Part shown: one piece after another, positions 19,006-29,169 of the stretch
How positions within the stretch are numbered: the first letter of the stretch is position 1
Layout of the letters: every line of letters starts with the position of its first letter
Assembly (NCBI RefSeq): GCF_945957525.1
Contig: NZ_CAMFLA010000001.1
Span: 1-64,000 of the forward strand
DNA: 64,000 nt
Direction: 5' to 3'
Origin: an uncultured Aquitalea sp.
GTDB taxonomy: Bacteria; Pseudomonadota; Gammaproteobacteria; Burkholderiales; Chromobacteriaceae
Made by a program: the position numbers and the translations under genes
Notes under the pieces: generated by a model
What the model was told of the DNA's origin: nothing
Databases searched by the model: none
The model's input: the letters and a program-made list of their open reading frames with translations, nothing else

Positions 19006-19091
19006 GCCGTCCGTCTGCCTTGCAGGTGGCGCGACGCTGCCGCCGACCATCTCGGCCGCGCGGGTCATGCTGCGTCGCACCAGTGAAAATC

Positions 19092-19123
19092 AATCGATTA
19101 CGCCAAGCTAAAACGTAATCAGC
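19092..19123 (-). promoter_or_regulatory. putative LacI/Cra-type operator pair of the rbs operon
   Basis: AATCGATT (19092-19099) and GCTAAAACGTAATCAGC (19107-19123) are CG-centred imperfect palindromes reminiscent of FruR/Cra and RbsR operators. They lie between the possible -10 and the rbsK start, where a repressor would act. The palindromes are imperfect, so this is tentative. Confidence 0.35.
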
Positions 19124-19349
19124 GGTTTAGCCGGCATCTTATAGCAGAGCCTCAAACAGGGGGGAAGCGGAAAATCAATTCGCTGTAAGATTTCAACTAC
19201 AAGCACCGGCTTTTTGGCTGCTTTGCCACACTTGCCCTACCGGAATTTCCTTTATTGCGCTGCAAAACGGGTCACAGTTGTAGCGGCAACGTGCACATTC
19301 CGCGCAACCGTCGCGGCCCCGCTTGCGGCCTGCACGCCCTGCCGGGCTG

Positions 19350-19358
19350 TGCTAGAAT
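19350..19358 (+). promoter_or_regulatory. putative extended -10 promoter
   Basis: TGTGCTAGAAT contains TGnTAGAAT (TAGAAT at 19353-19358), 22 bp before the start of the small secreted protein. No good -35 is seen. Confidence 0.45.
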
Positions 19359-19380
19359 GCGGCAACACATTCATTTGATT

Positions 19381-19767
19381 ATGAAAACACTCGTCCTCGC
19401 CCTCTTCGTCGCCCTGCTGTCACTGCCCGCCGCGGCCGTGAATCGCTTGCTGCCCGCCAATATCATGGCCGGCACCATCCGCAGCGTGGACGGCAACGTC
19501 GTCACCTTCAGCAAGAGCAATAGCTCGCTGCTGCGGTCTGTCGTGGCCTTGCTCATCGACAACGGGCAGACCTACACCGTGGCCCCGGGACTGCGCATCT
19601 TCGACACCAACCACCGTTTCCTGCTGGCCGGGCAATTGCCCACGCTGGTGGGGCAGAACGTGGGCATCACGCTGGACATGCAAGGCAACGTCAATCGCGT
19701 GTGGGTGCTCACCGACGAAGAAATCGCCCGCCTGCAAGCCTTGCAGGAACAGGACTCAACCCAATAA
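19381..19767 (+). CDS. small secreted protein of unknown function
   Basis: This 128-residue protein has a clear signal peptide (MKTLVLALFVALLSLPAAA). The mature part is short and beta-rich, with NIMAGTIRSVDGNVVTFSKS and a run of alternating hydrophobic residues up to VGITLDMQGNVNRVWVLTDEE, which suggests a small periplasmic barrel or OB-like fold. I do not recognise a family. It ends 18 bp before miaB and is probably transcribed with it. The charged tail (EEIARLQALQEQ) is likely helical. Confidence 0.72.
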   Translation: MKTLVLALFVALLSLPAAAVNRLLPANIMAGTIRSVDGNVVTFSKSNSSLLRSVVALLIDNGQTYTVAPGLRIFDTNHRFLLAGQLPTLVGQNVGITLDMQGNVNRVWVLTDEEIARLQALQEQDSTQ

Positions 19768-19785
19768 GCGGAACATCACGTAGCA

Positions 19786-21120
19786 ATGAAGAAGGTATAC
19801 ATCAAGACCTTCGGCTGCCAGATGAACGAATACGACTCTGACAAGATGGTCGACGTTCTGGGCGACGCCGAAGGCATGATCAAGACGGACAATCCGGAAG
19901 AAGCCGACGTTATCCTGTTCAACACCTGCAGCGTGCGCGAAAAGGCGCAGGAAAAGGTGTTTTCGGATCTGGGCCGCATCCGTCCACTGAAAGAAGCCAA
20001 CCCCAACCTCATCATCGGTGTGGGCGGCTGCGTGGCGAGCCAAGAAGGCGACACCATCGTCAAGCGCGCGCCTTATGTGGACGTGGTGTTCGGCCCGCAA
20101 ACCCTGCACCGCCTGCCGGAGTTGATCCGCGGCCGTCAAGCCAGCGGCACCGCGCAAGTGGACATTTCCTTTCCCGAGATCGAAAAATTCGACCACATTC
20201 CGCCCGCCAAAGTGGAGGGCGGCTCGGCCTTCGTCTCCATCATGGAAGGCTGTTCCAAGTACTGCTCCTTCTGCGTGGTGCCCTACACCCGAGGCGAAGA
20301 AGTATCGCGCCCGTTTGAAGACGTACTGACCGAAATCGCCGGTCTGGCGCAGCAGGGCGTGAAGGAAATCACTCTGCTGGGCCAGAACGTCAACGCCTAT
20401 CGCGGCCTGATGGCCGACGGCGAGATCGCCGACTTCGCCCTGCTGCTGGAATACGTGCACGAGATTCCCGGCGTGGAGCGCCTGCGCTTCACCACCAGTC
20501 ATCCGCGCGAGTTCACCCAGCGCATCATCGACTGCTACGGCAAACTGCCCAAGCTGGTTTCGCACCTGCACCTGCCGGTGCAAAGCGGCTGCGACCGCGT
20601 GCTGACCGCCATGAAACGCGGCTACACCGGGCTGGAGTACAAATCCATCATCCGCAAGCTGCGCGCGCTGCGACCCGATCTTTGCCTGTCTTCCGACTTC
20701 ATCGTCGGCTTCCCCGGCGAAACCGAGGCGGATTTCCAGCAAACGCTGAAACTGGTGAAGGATCTGGAGCTCGACTTCAGTTTCGTCTTCATTTACAGCC
20801 CGCGCCCCGGCACCCCGGCCGCCAACCTGCCGGACGATACCCCGCATGCGGAAAAGGTGCGCCGCCTGGAAGCCCTGAACGAAGTGATCGAAGCCAAAGG
20901 CTTTGCCATCAACCAGAGCATGGTGGGCAGTGTGCAACGCGTGCTGGTGGAGAGCGTGTCGAAAAAAGATCCCAACATGCTGGCCGCCCGCACCGCCAAC
21001 AACCGCGTGGTCAACTTCGTCGGCCACCCGCGGCTGCTGAACCAGATGATTGATATCCGCATCACCAAGGCCTTCCCCCACTCGCTGGCCGGCGAGGTGC
21101 CGACCACGGAAAACGCCTGA
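19786..21120 (+). CDS. miaB: tRNA 2-methylthio-N6-isopentenyladenosine synthase
   Basis: This 444-residue radical-SAM methylthiotransferase adds the 2-methylthio group to isopentenyladenosine at position 37 of tRNAs reading UNN codons. The N-terminal UPF0004 domain supplies three Cys for one cluster ([27 protein letters not shown]). The radical-SAM CxxxCxxC motif is [11 protein letters not shown] (about 155-163), and a TRAM domain ([10 protein letters not shown] onward) occupies the C-terminus. The length is normal. A hairpin follows its stop codon. Confidence 0.96.
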   Translation: MKKVYIKTFGCQMNEYDSDKMVDVLGDAEGMIKTDNPEEADVILFNTCSVREKAQEKVFSDLGRIRPLKEANPNLIIGVGGCVASQEGDTIVKRAPYVDVVFGPQTLHRLPELIRGRQASGTAQVDISFPEIEKFDHIPPAKVEGGSAFVSIMEGCSKYCSFCVVPYTRGEEVSRPFEDVLTEIAGLAQQGVKEITLLGQNVNAYRGLMADGEIADFALLLEYVHEIPGVERLRFTTSHPREFTQRIIDCYGKLPKLVSHLHLPVQSGCDRVLTAMKRGYTGLEYKSIIRKLRALRPDLCLSSDFIVGFPGETEADFQQTLKLVKDLELDFSFVFIYSPRPGTPAANLPDDTPHAEKVRRLEALNEVIEAKGFAINQSMVGSVQRVLVESVSKKDPNMLAARTANNRVVNFVGHPRLLNQMIDIRITKAFPHSLAGEVPTTENA

Positions 21121-21127
21121 TCCTCTG

Positions 21128-21150
21128 TACGCCCGGCTCCGCCGGGCGTA
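21128..21150 (+). terminator. hairpin after miaB
   Basis: A 10-bp stem TACGCCCGGC/GCCGGGCGTA has a TCC loop and is followed by GGGTTTGGTTTTCC. The T-tract is broken, so it is a weak or partial terminator. Confidence 0.6.
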
Positions 21151-21182
21151 GGGTTTGGTTTTCCATCGTACGGAACCGCGCC

Positions 21183-21494
21183 ATGTTCATCGTCTCTTTG
21201 CACTACACCGCCCCGCTGGACGTCGTTGACGCCCTGCTGGACCGCCACGTGGTCTGGCTGCGCAAGGCGTATGCCGACGGCGCGTTTCTGGCTTCCGGCC
21301 GCAAAGAGCCGCGCACCGGCGGCGTGATCATCGCCGTGGGCCCGCGCGCCGATCTGCAGGCAAGGTTGGCCGAAGACCCCTTCAGCCAGGCCGGCGTGGC
21401 CCGCTACGACATCACCGAATTCATCCCGACCATGACTGTCGAGGCACTCGCCCCGTGGCGCGAGCCGGCAGCTGGTCCCGCCCGGAGTTCCTGA
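21183..21494 (+). CDS. YciI-like protein
   Basis: This 103-residue protein belongs to the YCII-related family of dimeric alpha-beta barrels. MFIVSLHYTAPLDVVDALLDRHVVWL is the conserved first strand and helix with the His of the putative active site, and GGVIIAVGPRAD and DPFSQAGVA are further family segments. The cellular role of YciI proteins is not established, and a hydrolase-like activity has been suggested for some. The gene stops 3 bp before the phoH start, so it is probably cotranscribed. The 12-mer at 21363-21374 encodes Arg-Leu-Ala-Glu. Confidence 0.85.
   Translation: MFIVSLHYTAPLDVVDALLDRHVVWLRKAYADGAFLASGRKEPRTGGVIIAVGPRADLQARLAEDPFSQAGVARYDITEFIPTMTVEALAPWREPAAGPARSS
21363..21374 (+). 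repeat. uptake-like 12-mer AGGTTGGCCGAA
   Basis: This exact motif copy encodes Arg-Leu-Ala-Glu with AGG and TTG in the YciI-like gene, followed by GAC as in several other copies. Confidence 0.6.
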
Positions 21495-21497
21495 CTC

Positions 21498-22463
21498 TTG
21501 CAAAACGACCAACTCAGCTTCAACCCGGTCGACAACGACCGCCTGGCCCGCCTGTGCGGCCCGCTGGACGAAAACCTCAAACAGATTGAAACCGCGCTGG
21601 AGGTGGTGATCCAGCGTCGCGGCGAACACTTCAAAGTGAAGGGCGAGCAGGCGCAAAACGCGGTTCACAGCCTGACCCGCCTGTATCTGCTGGCGGAAAA
21701 GCAGGATATTTCCATCGACGACGTGCAACTGGAACTGGTGGAAGCCCGCCGTCGCGGCCCAGACAACGAGCCCGCCGACGACGCCACGGTGCTGATGACG
21801 CGTCGCGGCGACCTGCGCGGCCGCACCCCGCGCCAGAGCCAGTACATCAAGGCCATCCAGCAACACGACATCACCTTCGGCATCGGCCCCGCCGGCACCG
21901 GCAAGACTTATCTGGCGGTGGCCTGCGCGGTGGACGCCATGGAACGCGACGCCATCAAGCGCATCGTACTGGTGCGCCCCGCAGTGGAGGCCGGCGAAAA
22001 GTTGGGTTTTCTACCCGGTGATCTGGCGCAGAAAGTGGACCCCTACCTGCGCCCGCTCTACGACGCGCTGTACGACCTGATGGGTTTTGACCGCGTTACC
22101 CGCCTGTTTGAGAAGAACCTGATCGAGATCGCCCCGCTGGCCTACATGCGCGGCCGCACGCTCAACAGCGCCTTCATCATTCTGGACGAGGCGCAAAACA
22201 CCACGCCGGAACAAATGAAGATGTTCCTCACCCGCATCGGCTTCGGCTCGCGCGCGGTGATTACCGGCGACGTCACCCAGATCGACCTGGCCCGCCACCA
22301 GAAAAGCGGTCTCGTTGAAGTGGAACGCATCCTCAATACCGTGCGTGGCATCCATTTCCATCATTTCCAGAGCGACGACGTGGTGCGCCACCCGCTGGTG
22401 CAGAAAATCGTCGATGCCTACGATCAGTACCAATTGAGCCAAGATGAAAAAAGCAAAGCGTAA
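21498..22463 (+). CDS. ybeZ: PhoH-like ATPase (YbeZ)
   Basis: This 321-residue cytosolic P-loop ATPase belongs to the PhoH family and is commonly paired with YbeY. Walker A is GPAGTGKT (about 130-137) and Walker B is FIILDEAQN, followed by the sensor segment [11 protein letters not shown]. An N-terminal domain of about 110 residues precedes the ATPase core. The start is a TTG about 10 nt after CGGAG. Its end overlaps ybeY by 20 bp. The conserved ybeZ-ybeY-corC-lnt order supports joint roles in RNA processing and envelope maintenance. Confidence 0.93.
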   Translation: MQNDQLSFNPVDNDRLARLCGPLDENLKQIETALEVVIQRRGEHFKVKGEQAQNAVHSLTRLYLLAEKQDISIDDVQLELVEARRRGPDNEPADDATVLMTRRGDLRGRTPRQSQYIKAIQQHDITFGIGPAGTGKTYLAVACAVDAMERDAIKRIVLVRPAVEAGEKLGFLPGDLAQKVDPYLRPLYDALYDLMGFDRVTRLFEKNLIEIAPLAYMRGRTLNSAFIILDEAQNTTPEQMKMFLTRIGFGSRAVITGDVTQIDLARHQKSGLVEVERILNTVRGIHFHHFQSDDVVRHPLVQKIVDAYDQYQLSQDEKSKA

Positions 22464-22950
22464 TCCGGTCCTGCAAAGGTTGGCCGAAAGACTCGAACTG
22501 ACGCTGGACGAACGCAGCGAATCCGCACTGCTGCCCGCGCCGGCGCTGCTGCGCCGCTGCTGTCAGGCCGCCTTGCGCCCGGGAGTGCGTCACGCCCAGA
22601 TCAGCCTGGTGATGGTGGATGCCGAAGAGGGTCGCCAACTCAACCACGACTATCGCGGCAAGGACTACGCGACCAACGTGCTGTCCTTCGCGCTGAATGA
22701 AGGCGATTTTGTGCCCGGGCTGCCGCTGATCGGCGACCTGGTACTGTGCGCGCCGGTGGTGGAAAAAGAAGCCGCCGAGCAGAACAAGCCGCTGGACGCG
22801 CATTACGCCCACCTGCTGGTGCACGGCATGCTGCACCTGCAAGGCTATGATCATGAAGTCGACGAAGAAGCCGAAATCATGGAAGCGCTTGAAACTGTCA
22901 TTCTTGCGCAGTTAGGATACCCGGACCCGTACCTCGAGGAAAAACACTAA
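22444..22950 (+). CDS. ybeY: endoribonuclease YbeY
   Basis: This 168-residue metal-dependent RNase acts in 16S rRNA 3'-end maturation and ribosome quality control. The metal motif [11 protein letters not shown] is intact, with His127, His131 and His137. The upstream part [16 protein letters not shown] is also typical. It overlaps ybeZ by 20 bp and lies 5 bp before corC. Its N-terminal coding region carries the 12-mer at 22477-22488 as Arg-Leu-Ala-Glu. Confidence 0.95.
   Translation: MKKAKRNPVLQRLAERLELTLDERSESALLPAPALLRRCCQAALRPGVRHAQISLVMVDAEEGRQLNHDYRGKDYATNVLSFALNEGDFVPGLPLIGDLVLCAPVVEKEAAEQNKPLDAHYAHLLVHGMLHLQGYDHEVDEEAEIMEALETVILAQLGYPDPYLEEKH
22477..22488 (+). repeat. uptake-like 12-mer AGGTTGGCCGAA
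   Basis: This exact motif copy in ybeY encodes Arg-Leu-Ala-Glu. Confidence 0.6.
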
Positions 22951-22955
22951 ACCCC

Positions 22956-23810
22956 ATGGAAGACCCCAGTAAACACAAGCCCAGCCTGTTGGAACGCCTC
23001 TCGGCCATGCTCCTGCGCGAGCCGGAAGACCGTGAGGAACTGCTTGCCCTGTTGCACTCCGCCTTTGAACGCAATCTTCTGGACGCCGACGCGCTGGCCA
23101 TGATTGAAGGCGTGCTCGAGGTCAGCGACCTCACCGCCCGCGACGTGATGATTCCCCGCAGCCAGATGGACGTGCTCCGCATCGACGACCCCATCGAAAA
23201 GCTGCTGCCCGATGTGGTGCGCACTGGCCACTCGCGCTTCCCCGTCATCGGCGACAACAAGGACGACGTGCTGGGCATTCTGCTGGCCAAGGATTTGCTG
23301 CACTACTTCCATGCCCCCAAAACCTTCGATCTGCGCGCCACGCTGCGCCAGAGCGTGTTCGTGCCGGAATCCAAGCCGCTTGACGTGCTGCTCCGCGAGT
23401 TCCGCTCCAATCGCAACCACATGGCCATTGTGGTGGACGAATACGGCGGCGTGTCCGGCCTCGTCACCATCGAGGACGTGATCGAGCAGATCGTCGGCGA
23501 AATCGAAGACGAATACGACTTCGACGAAGACGAAAACAACATCGTGCCGGTACGCGGCCAGCGCTATCGCGTCAACGCCCTGACCGAAGTGGCCGATTTC
23601 AACGAATACTTCAACACCGACTTCGACCTTGACGACGTAGACACCGTCGGCGGGCTGGTGATCTCCCTCACCGGCCACCTGCCCAAGCGCGGCGAAACCG
23701 TCACCTCCGGCACCTTGCGCTTCACCGTATTGCGCGCCGACAGCCGCCGCCTGCAAACATTGCTGGTGGAAAGGTTGGCCGAAGCCGCGGAACCCGCCCC
23801 GCAAGACTGA
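22956..23810 (+). CDS. corC: CorC/HlyC-type CBS-domain protein
   Basis: This 284-residue cytosolic protein belongs to the CorC (YbeX) family and is linked to magnesium/cobalt efflux and ribosome maturation. A CBS pair spans about 65-190 (VSDLTARDVMIPRSQMD, HSRFPVIGDNKDDVLGIL, NHMAIVVDEYGGVSGLVTIEDV). A transporter-associated CorC_HlyC domain (about 200-280, RVNALTEVADFNEYF and DTVGGLVISLTGHLPKRGE) follows. It starts 5 bp after ybeY and ends 2 bp before lnt. The 12-mer is at 23772-23783. Confidence 0.94.
   Translation: MEDPSKHKPSLLERLSAMLLREPEDREELLALLHSAFERNLLDADALAMIEGVLEVSDLTARDVMIPRSQMDVLRIDDPIEKLLPDVVRTGHSRFPVIGDNKDDVLGILLAKDLLHYFHAPKTFDLRATLRQSVFVPESKPLDVLLREFRSNRNHMAIVVDEYGGVSGLVTIEDVIEQIVGEIEDEYDFDEDENNIVPVRGQRYRVNALTEVADFNEYFNTDFDLDDVDTVGGLVISLTGHLPKRGETVTSGTLRFTVLRADSRRLQTLLVERLAEAAEPAPQD
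23772..23783 (+). repeat. uptake-like 12-mer AGGTTGGCCGAA
   Basis: This exact motif copy encodes Arg-Leu-Ala-Glu near the corC 3' end. Confidence 0.6.
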
Positions 23811-23812
23811 GC

Positions 23813-25315
23813 ATGCGCACCTTCCTGATTCTGCTGGGCGCCGCCGCGGCCGGCGCACTCACCTTATACGCCTTTGCCCCGTGGCGGCTGTTCTGGATCA
23901 TGCCGCTGGCGCTGGCCATGCTGGCCGAACTGACCGAGCGCCTGCCCAAACGCGCGTTTCTGGTAGGCTATGTGTTCGGCGTGTCCGCCTACGCCAGCAA
24001 CTTCAACTGGATCTACATCAGCCTGCACGATGTGGCCGGCATGCCGGCCTGGCTAGCCGCGCCCATGGTGCTGTTGCTGCCGGCCTACCTCGCCGTTTAC
24101 CCGGGGCTGGCCTGCTGGCTGAGCGTCCGCATGGACGTGCGCCCCTGGGTGCGCTGGCTGATCGCCTTCCCCGCGCTGTGGGAGCTGGGCGAATGGCTGC
24201 GCGGCTGGGTAATGACCGGCTTCCCTTGGGGAGCCGCCGGTTATTCTCAGGTCACGGAGAGCCCGCTCTCCGGCTACATCCCGGTGGGCGGCGTGCATCT
24301 GGTCAGCTGGCTGGTGGCGCTCAGCGCCGGCGCGCTGGCGCTGCTGGCCCGCAGCGGCATGCGTTCGCGCATTGCGCTGCTGGCCGGACTGGCGGCCTTG
24401 TGGGGCAACGGTTACTGGCTGCAAAGCCTGGAATGGACCACCCCGGTGGGCAAGCCGGTTTCGGTGGCGCTGGGTCAGGGCGATATTCCGCAAGCCATCA
24501 AATGGGACCCGGCCACCTTCGAGCAGACCCTGCGCACCTATTATCAGCAGGTGGCCACCACCCACGCCGATTTGATGATCCTGCCCGAAACAGCCCTGCC
24601 GGTGTTTCTGGACGACCTGCCATCGGGCTATCTCACCATGCTGACCGGCGACGCCGCGCGCAACAATATGGCGGTTGCCACGGGCATTGCGCGCCGCACC
24701 AGCGACGGCCGCGGCTACCTCAATGCCGTGGTAGCCATTACCGATCCGAAGCAGCCCTTTTATGCCAAAGACCATCTGGTGCCTTTTGGCGAATTCGTCC
24801 CGCTGCCGGGCCTGATCGGCTGGATCTACCAGTACATGAACATGCCGATGTCCGGCTTCAGTCGCGGCGGCGCCAACCAGCGCCCGCTGACACTGGCCGG
24901 CCAGCAGATTGCCTTCAACATCTGCTATGAAGACAGCTTTGGCGAAGAGCTGATCGGCCCGGCCGCCCACGCCACCTTGCTGGCCAATGTCAGCAACCTG
25001 GCCTGGTTCGGCAAGAGCGTGGCCATGAGCCAGCACCTGCAGCTGTCGCAGGCGCGCGCGCTGGAAACCGGCCGCACCATGCTGCGCGCCACCAACACCG
25101 GCATGACCGCCATCATCCGTCACGATGGGGAAATCGCTGCCATTGCCGCGCCGGATACCCAGCAAGTGCTGCAAGGCCTGGTGCAGGGCCGCACCGGCAT
25201 GACGCCCTATATGCGCGTGGGTAATCAGCCAGTGATCATCGGCTGCCTGCTGTTGACGCTGCTGGCCATGGGCCTGGGTCAGTGGCAACGCCGCCGGGCG
25301 GCAACCGTAGGCTGA
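23813..25315 (+). CDS. lnt: apolipoprotein N-acyltransferase
   Basis: This 500-residue inner-membrane enzyme adds the third acyl chain to lipoproteins. Several N-terminal membrane helices precede a periplasmic nitrilase-like domain. The catalytic triad is visible as Glu259 (PETALP), Lys322 (AKDHLVPFGEF) and Cys371 (FNICYED). A final helix anchors the C-terminus. It is the last gene of the miaB-lnt cluster and relevant to the predicted RbsB lipoprotein. Confidence 0.96.
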   Translation: MRTFLILLGAAAAGALTLYAFAPWRLFWIMPLALAMLAELTERLPKRAFLVGYVFGVSAYASNFNWIYISLHDVAGMPAWLAAPMVLLLPAYLAVYPGLACWLSVRMDVRPWVRWLIAFPALWELGEWLRGWVMTGFPWGAAGYSQVTESPLSGYIPVGGVHLVSWLVALSAGALALLARSGMRSRIALLAGLAALWGNGYWLQSLEWTTPVGKPVSVALGQGDIPQAIKWDPATFEQTLRTYYQQVATTHADLMILPETALPVFLDDLPSGYLTMLTGDAARNNMAVATGIARRTSDGRGYLNAVVAITDPKQPFYAKDHLVPFGEFVPLPGLIGWIYQYMNMPMSGFSRGGANQRPLTLAGQQIAFNICYEDSFGEELIGPAAHATLLANVSNLAWFGKSVAMSQHLQLSQARALETGRTMLRATNTGMTAIIRHDGEIAAIAAPDTQQVLQGLVQGRTGMTPYMRVGNQPVIIGCLLLTLLAMGLGQWQRRRAATVG

Positions 25316-25631
25316 ATCCTGCTTGCCTCCTCCTTCTCGCATTCCGGGCAGATAGCGAGACTCCCATGCAGGGCAAAGACGGGGGAAATCGGGGGGAAGG
25401 CTGCGGAATCAATAAAAGCGGCTAATACAAATCAGGGTGACGGCAAAGGCAAGACACGCCGGCGCAAACACGGCGGGTTGCCCAACACCCATCAGACATT
25501 TGTCGGCCGCGCGAGTCAAATCGAAAGGCCCGGCATTGCCGGGCCCTGTGCCACTTCATCCAATGACTTTGTCAGCCGCCAGAAGCCGCTACCCGTAGCG
25601 GCTTTTCCTTTCTCGCACACCTCAAAATGCG
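25316..25631. other. intergenic region between lnt and the chemoreceptor
   Basis: The stretch holds two hairpins, GGCCCGGC/GCCGGGCC at about 25527-25545 and the terminator at 25583-25611. I see no gene; the remaining sequence is G- and A-rich with no start signal. Confidence 0.5.
25583..25611 (+). terminator. terminator downstream of lnt
   Basis: A 10-bp stem AAGCCGCTAC/GTAGCGGCTT is followed by TTCCTTT on the plus strand. It is the probable end of the lnt operon before the convergent chemoreceptor gene. Confidence 0.8.
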
Positions 25632-27272
25632 TCAGACATGGAAGCGGGACACCAGCCTGCGCAAGTCATCGGCCAACTTATGCATGGCCTGCACATCGCG
25701 CGAGGTGTTGGAAGACTCCTCCGCATTCTGGGTAGCGCTGCGGGCAATCTGTTCCACGTTCTGCGCAATGGCGGTACTGGCGGAGCCCTGCTCATTCAGT
25801 GCTTGTGAAATTTCGTTCACTACCGTCACCACGCCGCTGGCGCTATCGCGGATGCGGGCGATGGCCTCGCCGCCCTGCACCGCCAGCTCCAGTCCCGTTT
25901 TCACCCGGCCGACCGCTTCGCTCATATTGTCGTGCGAAGCAGCGGAGCTGCGCTGGATATCGTCGATCATGCCGGCGATTTCCTGCGTGGCCTGCCCCGT
26001 GCGCTCGGACAACTTGCGCACTTCGTCCGCCACGACGGCAAAACCGCGCCCCATCTCGCCGGCGCGCGCCGCTTCAATGGCCGCGTTCAGCGCCAGCAAA
26101 TTGGTCTGATCGGCAATGTCCTTAATCACCTGCATGATGGATGAGATGGTCTGCGTCTTGCCGGCCAGCTCGGCGATGGTCACCGCCGCCTGATCCACCG
26201 ACTCGTTGATGCGGTGCATCTCCTCCACCGCGCGGGCAATGACTTCGCCGCCTTCGCGCGACAGCTTGCCCGACTCCTGCGACAAGTCGCGCGCATCCTT
26301 GGCATGGCTGGAGATGTGGTTGATGCTGACCGTAAGCTCCTCAATGGAAGCCGCCATCGAAGAAGCCGCCTGGCTTTGCTCGTCCGAAGCCGCTTCCACC
26401 GTATCGCTGCGTCTTGCTACGGCGGAACTCATTTCCGACAGGCGCTGCGCTTCAGAGGCAATCTCGCGCACCAATTCCTTCAAGTGCTGCTGCATGGTAG
26501 CCACGGCGGCCATCAGGCTACTGCTGTCGCCTTCGGCCAATGCTACGTTTTCAGTCAGATGCCCATCCGCGATGCGGCTCACTACCTTCACCGTATCGCC
26601 CGGGTCTGCGCCCAACTGCCCCATCACACTGCGCAGCAGCACAATACCGGCGCCCAGCAGTACAGCCAGCACCGCCGCTACCTCGGCCACCGTAATCAGC
26701 AACTGCTGACGCACCGCCACCCCGACATCGTCAAGATAGATGCCGGTACCCACCACCCAATGCCAACGCGGCGTGGTCATGAGATAGGAGATTTTCGGCT
26801 GCGGCTGATCGAAACCTGGCTTGTCCCACACGTACTGGGCAAACCCCTTGCCGCCGCCAGTCTGCACCACCTGTTTGAACAGGTCCGCCAACATCACGCC
26901 GTCCGGGGTTTTCATACCGTTCAGGTCCTTGCCTATCATGGCCGCCTTGGCCCCATGAGCGACATACACCCAGTTGCTGTCCAGCGTGAAGAAATACTCT
27001 TTGCCGTCGTAATGCTGGGCGCCGAGCGTGGCCGCCGCCAGTTGCTTGGCCTGCGCCTCCGGCAATTTGCCGCTGGCCGCCATCTCCTCGTACATGGCGA
27101 CAATGCCCACCGCGCTCTCTACCAGATTGCGGGTTTTGTCCTGTCTGTCTTGCAGCATGCTGCTGCGCTGGTTGTACAAGGCCAAGCCGCTCAGGCCAAC
27201 CAACAACACCGCCACCAGCACCAGCCAGCCAATCAAACGCTGTCGCAGCGTCATGCCGGATTGCTCTCTCAT
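25632..27272 (-). CDS. methyl-accepting chemotaxis protein
   Basis: This 546-residue chemoreceptor starts with a cytoplasmic tip and a membrane helix ([20 protein letters not shown]). A single-Cache (sCache_2-like) periplasmic domain (about 40-190, [31 protein letters not shown]) follows, then a second helix, a HAMP linker and the signalling domain. The hairpin tip (about 395-420, containing [20 protein letters not shown]) is intact. No C-terminal NWETF-type methyltransferase tether is present. AGGAG lies 7 nt before the ATG. A 9-mer motif copy lies at 26532-26540 as Leu-Ala-Glu. Cache domains bind small metabolites; the ligand is unknown. Confidence 0.95.
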   Translation of the reverse strand: MREQSGMTLRQRLIGWLVLVAVLLVGLSGLALYNQRSSMLQDRQDKTRNLVESAVGIVAMYEEMAASGKLPEAQAKQLAAATLGAQHYDGKEYFFTLDSNWVYVAHGAKAAMIGKDLNGMKTPDGVMLADLFKQVVQTGGGKGFAQYVWDKPGFDQPQPKISYLMTTPRWHWVVGTGIYLDDVGVAVRQQLLITVAEVAAVLAVLLGAGIVLLRSVMGQLGADPGDTVKVVSRIADGHLTENVALAEGDSSSLMAAVATMQQHLKELVREIASEAQRLSEMSSAVARRSDTVEAASDEQSQAASSMAASIEELTVSINHISSHAKDARDLSQESGKLSREGGEVIARAVEEMHRINESVDQAAVTIAELAGKTQTISSIMQVIKDIADQTNLLALNAAIEAARAGEMGRGFAVVADEVRKLSERTGQATQEIAGMIDDIQRSSAASHDNMSEAVGRVKTGLELAVQGGEAIARIRDSASGVVTVVNEISQALNEQGSASTAIAQNVEQIARSATQNAEESSNTSRDVQAMHKLADDLRRLVSRFHV

Positions 27273-27462
27273 CAGTCTTCTCCTGTCCCATCGGCTAGTT
27301 GTTTTGAGTTTTTATTACGTTTTCCCCCATTCTAGCGGTGCTACTTGCTAGAAGAAACCATGGTTTTCCCCAACGATTGCCAAGCATTTCGCGGCCAATA
27401 CGATAACGGCATCACCGTGGCTAGCCCATGAGCAAGGTCAAACAGCCCGACTGTCCAAACCA

Positions 27463-27488
27463 TAAAAAAACCCGGCACAAGGCCGGGT
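27463..27488 (-). terminator. terminator of the aptA-mmsA operon
   Basis: On the minus strand ACCCGGC/GCCGGGT with a 5-nt loop runs into seven T residues, about 50 bp after the mmsA stop. Confidence 0.9.
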
Positions 27489-27535
27489 CAAAGGAGATGA
27501 TGGGGCTGATGCATGCCCCATGCCTCTGGGTCACA

Positions 27536-29023
27536 TCATTTCATCGTCGGCATGACGAATTCTGCGGTCAGCTTTTCCGGCCAGCGCGTGGTGATGGCCT
27601 TCATGCGAGTGTAAAAGCGCACGCCTTCAGGGCCGTGCATGTGATGGTCGCCAAACAACGAGGCTTTCCAGCCGCCAAAGCTGTGGAAGGCCATCGGCAC
27701 CGGAATCGGCACATTGATGCCCACCATGCCCACCTGAATACGGTGCGAGAACTCGCGCGCCGCGCCGCCGGAGCGGGTGAAAATAGCCGTGCCGTTAGCA
27801 AATTGATGCGCGTTGATCAGGTTCACCGCGCTGTCGAAGTCCGGCACACGCACGATGGCCAGTACCGGGCCGAAGATCTCTTCCTTATAGATGGTCATGT
27901 CCGGCGTGACGTGGTCAAACAGGCAGGGGCCGAGGAAGAAGCCGTTCTCATGGCCGGGGTGGCGATAGCCGCGGCCATCCAGCACCAGCTGCGCGCCTTC
28001 CGCCACACCCTTGTCCACGTAGCCGCTCACCTTTTCCAGATGCTGGCGCGTCACCAGCGGGCCCATTTCCGCCTCGGCGTCGCCCCCCACGCCTATCTTC
28101 AGCGAGCGGGCGCGTTCGGCCAACTTGGCCACCAGCTTGTCGGCCACGTCGCCCACCGCCACCGCCACGGAGATGGCCATGCAGCGCTCGCCGGCAGAAC
28201 CGTAGCCTGCGCCGATCAGTGCTTCCACCGTGCCGTCCAGGTCGGCGTCCGGCATCACCACCATGTGGTTCTTGGCGCCGCCCAAGGCTTGCACGCGCTT
28301 GCCGTGACGGGCGCCGGTTTCGTAGATGTACTGGGCGATGGGGGTGGAGCCGACAAAGCTCACCGCGGCGATGTCCGGGTGGGTCAGCAGGGTGTCCACC
28401 GCCAGCTTGTCGCCGTGCAGCACGTTGAACACGCCATCCGGCAGGCCAGCCTGCTTGAGCAGATCAGCAATGAACATGGCGGCCGACGGGTCGCGCTCGG
28501 AAGGCTTGAGCACGAAACAATTGCCGCAGGCGATGGCCACCGGGAACATCCACATCGGCACCATGGCCGGGAAGTTGAACGGGGTGATGCCGGCCACCAC
28601 GCCCAGCGGCTGGCGGATGGTGTGGGCGTCGATGCCGGTGCCCACTTGCTCGGTGAATTCGCCCTTCAACAGTTGCGGGATGCCGCAGGCGAATTCCACC
28701 ACCTCCAGACCACGGGTGACTTCGCCCATGGCGTCTGACACCACCTTGCCGTGTTCTTCGGAGATGATCTCCGCCAGCTTGCGCTGGTTTTGTTCCAGCA
28801 GGTCCTTGAACTTGAACATCACGCGGGCGCGCTTGAGCGGCGAGGTTTCGGACCAGGCCGGGAAGGCGCGGCGGGCGTTGGCTACGGCAGCGTTGACTTC
28901 ATCCACGCTGGCCAGCGGCACCTTGGCCACCACGGCGCCCAGCGCCGGGTTGTACACATCGCCAAAGCGGCCGCTCTGGCCTTCGTAGCGCTCGCCGCCG
29001 ATAAAGTGGGCAATCGTCGTCAT
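27536..29023 (-). CDS. mmsA: (methyl)malonate-semialdehyde dehydrogenase, CoA-acylating
   Basis: This 495-residue aldehyde dehydrogenase converts malonate or methylmalonate semialdehyde, NAD and CoA to acetyl- or propionyl-CoA and CO2. The catalytic Cys281 lies in [11 protein letters not shown], the oxyanion Asn in [15 protein letters not shown], and the C-terminal [23 protein letters not shown] is characteristic of the MmsA branch. The ATG at 29023 begins the conserved [11 protein letters not shown]; an upstream extension has no homology. As the partner of aptA, its likely substrate is malonate semialdehyde from beta-alanine. A 9-mer motif copy lies at 28115-28123. Confidence 0.95.
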   Translation of the reverse strand: MTTIAHFIGGERYEGQSGRFGDVYNPALGAVVAKVPLASVDEVNAAVANARRAFPAWSETSPLKRARVMFKFKDLLEQNQRKLAEIISEEHGKVVSDAMGEVTRGLEVVEFACGIPQLLKGEFTEQVGTGIDAHTIRQPLGVVAGITPFNFPAMVPMWMFPVAIACGNCFVLKPSERDPSAAMFIADLLKQAGLPDGVFNVLHGDKLAVDTLLTHPDIAAVSFVGSTPIAQYIYETGARHGKRVQALGGAKNHMVVMPDADLDGTVEALIGAGYGSAGERCMAISVAVAVGDVADKLVAKLAERARSLKIGVGGDAEAEMGPLVTRQHLEKVSGYVDKGVAEGAQLVLDGRGYRHPGHENGFFLGPCLFDHVTPDMTIYKEEIFGPVLAIVRVPDFDSAVNLINAHQFANGTAIFTRSGGAAREFSHRIQVGMVGINVPIPVPMAFHSFGGWKASLFGDHHMHGPEGVRFYTRMKAITTRWPEKLTAEFVMPTMK

Positions 29024-29169
29024 GTCGGGTAGTCCTGTCGTTTCTCTTGATGTCTGTTGCTTGCCTGACCCAAGTGGGTCGGGCAGTCGGTTTAGAGCTT
29101 CTCGGTGACCCTGATCCATGGCGCGCCGTCGCAGGCGCAACGCAGGATCAGGGGTTTTGTCAGCAGCGC

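Larger units (their letters stand above)
19006..19380. other. intergenic region between divergent rbsK and the small secreted protein
   Basis: This 375-bp gap holds the control region of the rbs operon. On the minus strand TATAAG (about 19138-19143) could be a -10, although no good -35 is visible. Two CG-centred operator-like sites follow downstream. On the plus strand an extended -10 TGCTAGAAT lies at 19350-19358. I see no gene in the segment. Confidence 0.5.

Noticed and set aside
29109-29153. Inverted repeat CCCTGATCC/GGATCAGGG between aptA and mmsA.
   Set aside because: The loop is 27 nt and the T-rich side is on the plus strand, opposite to both genes. It is unlikely to be a terminator for them, and no plus-strand gene precedes it.
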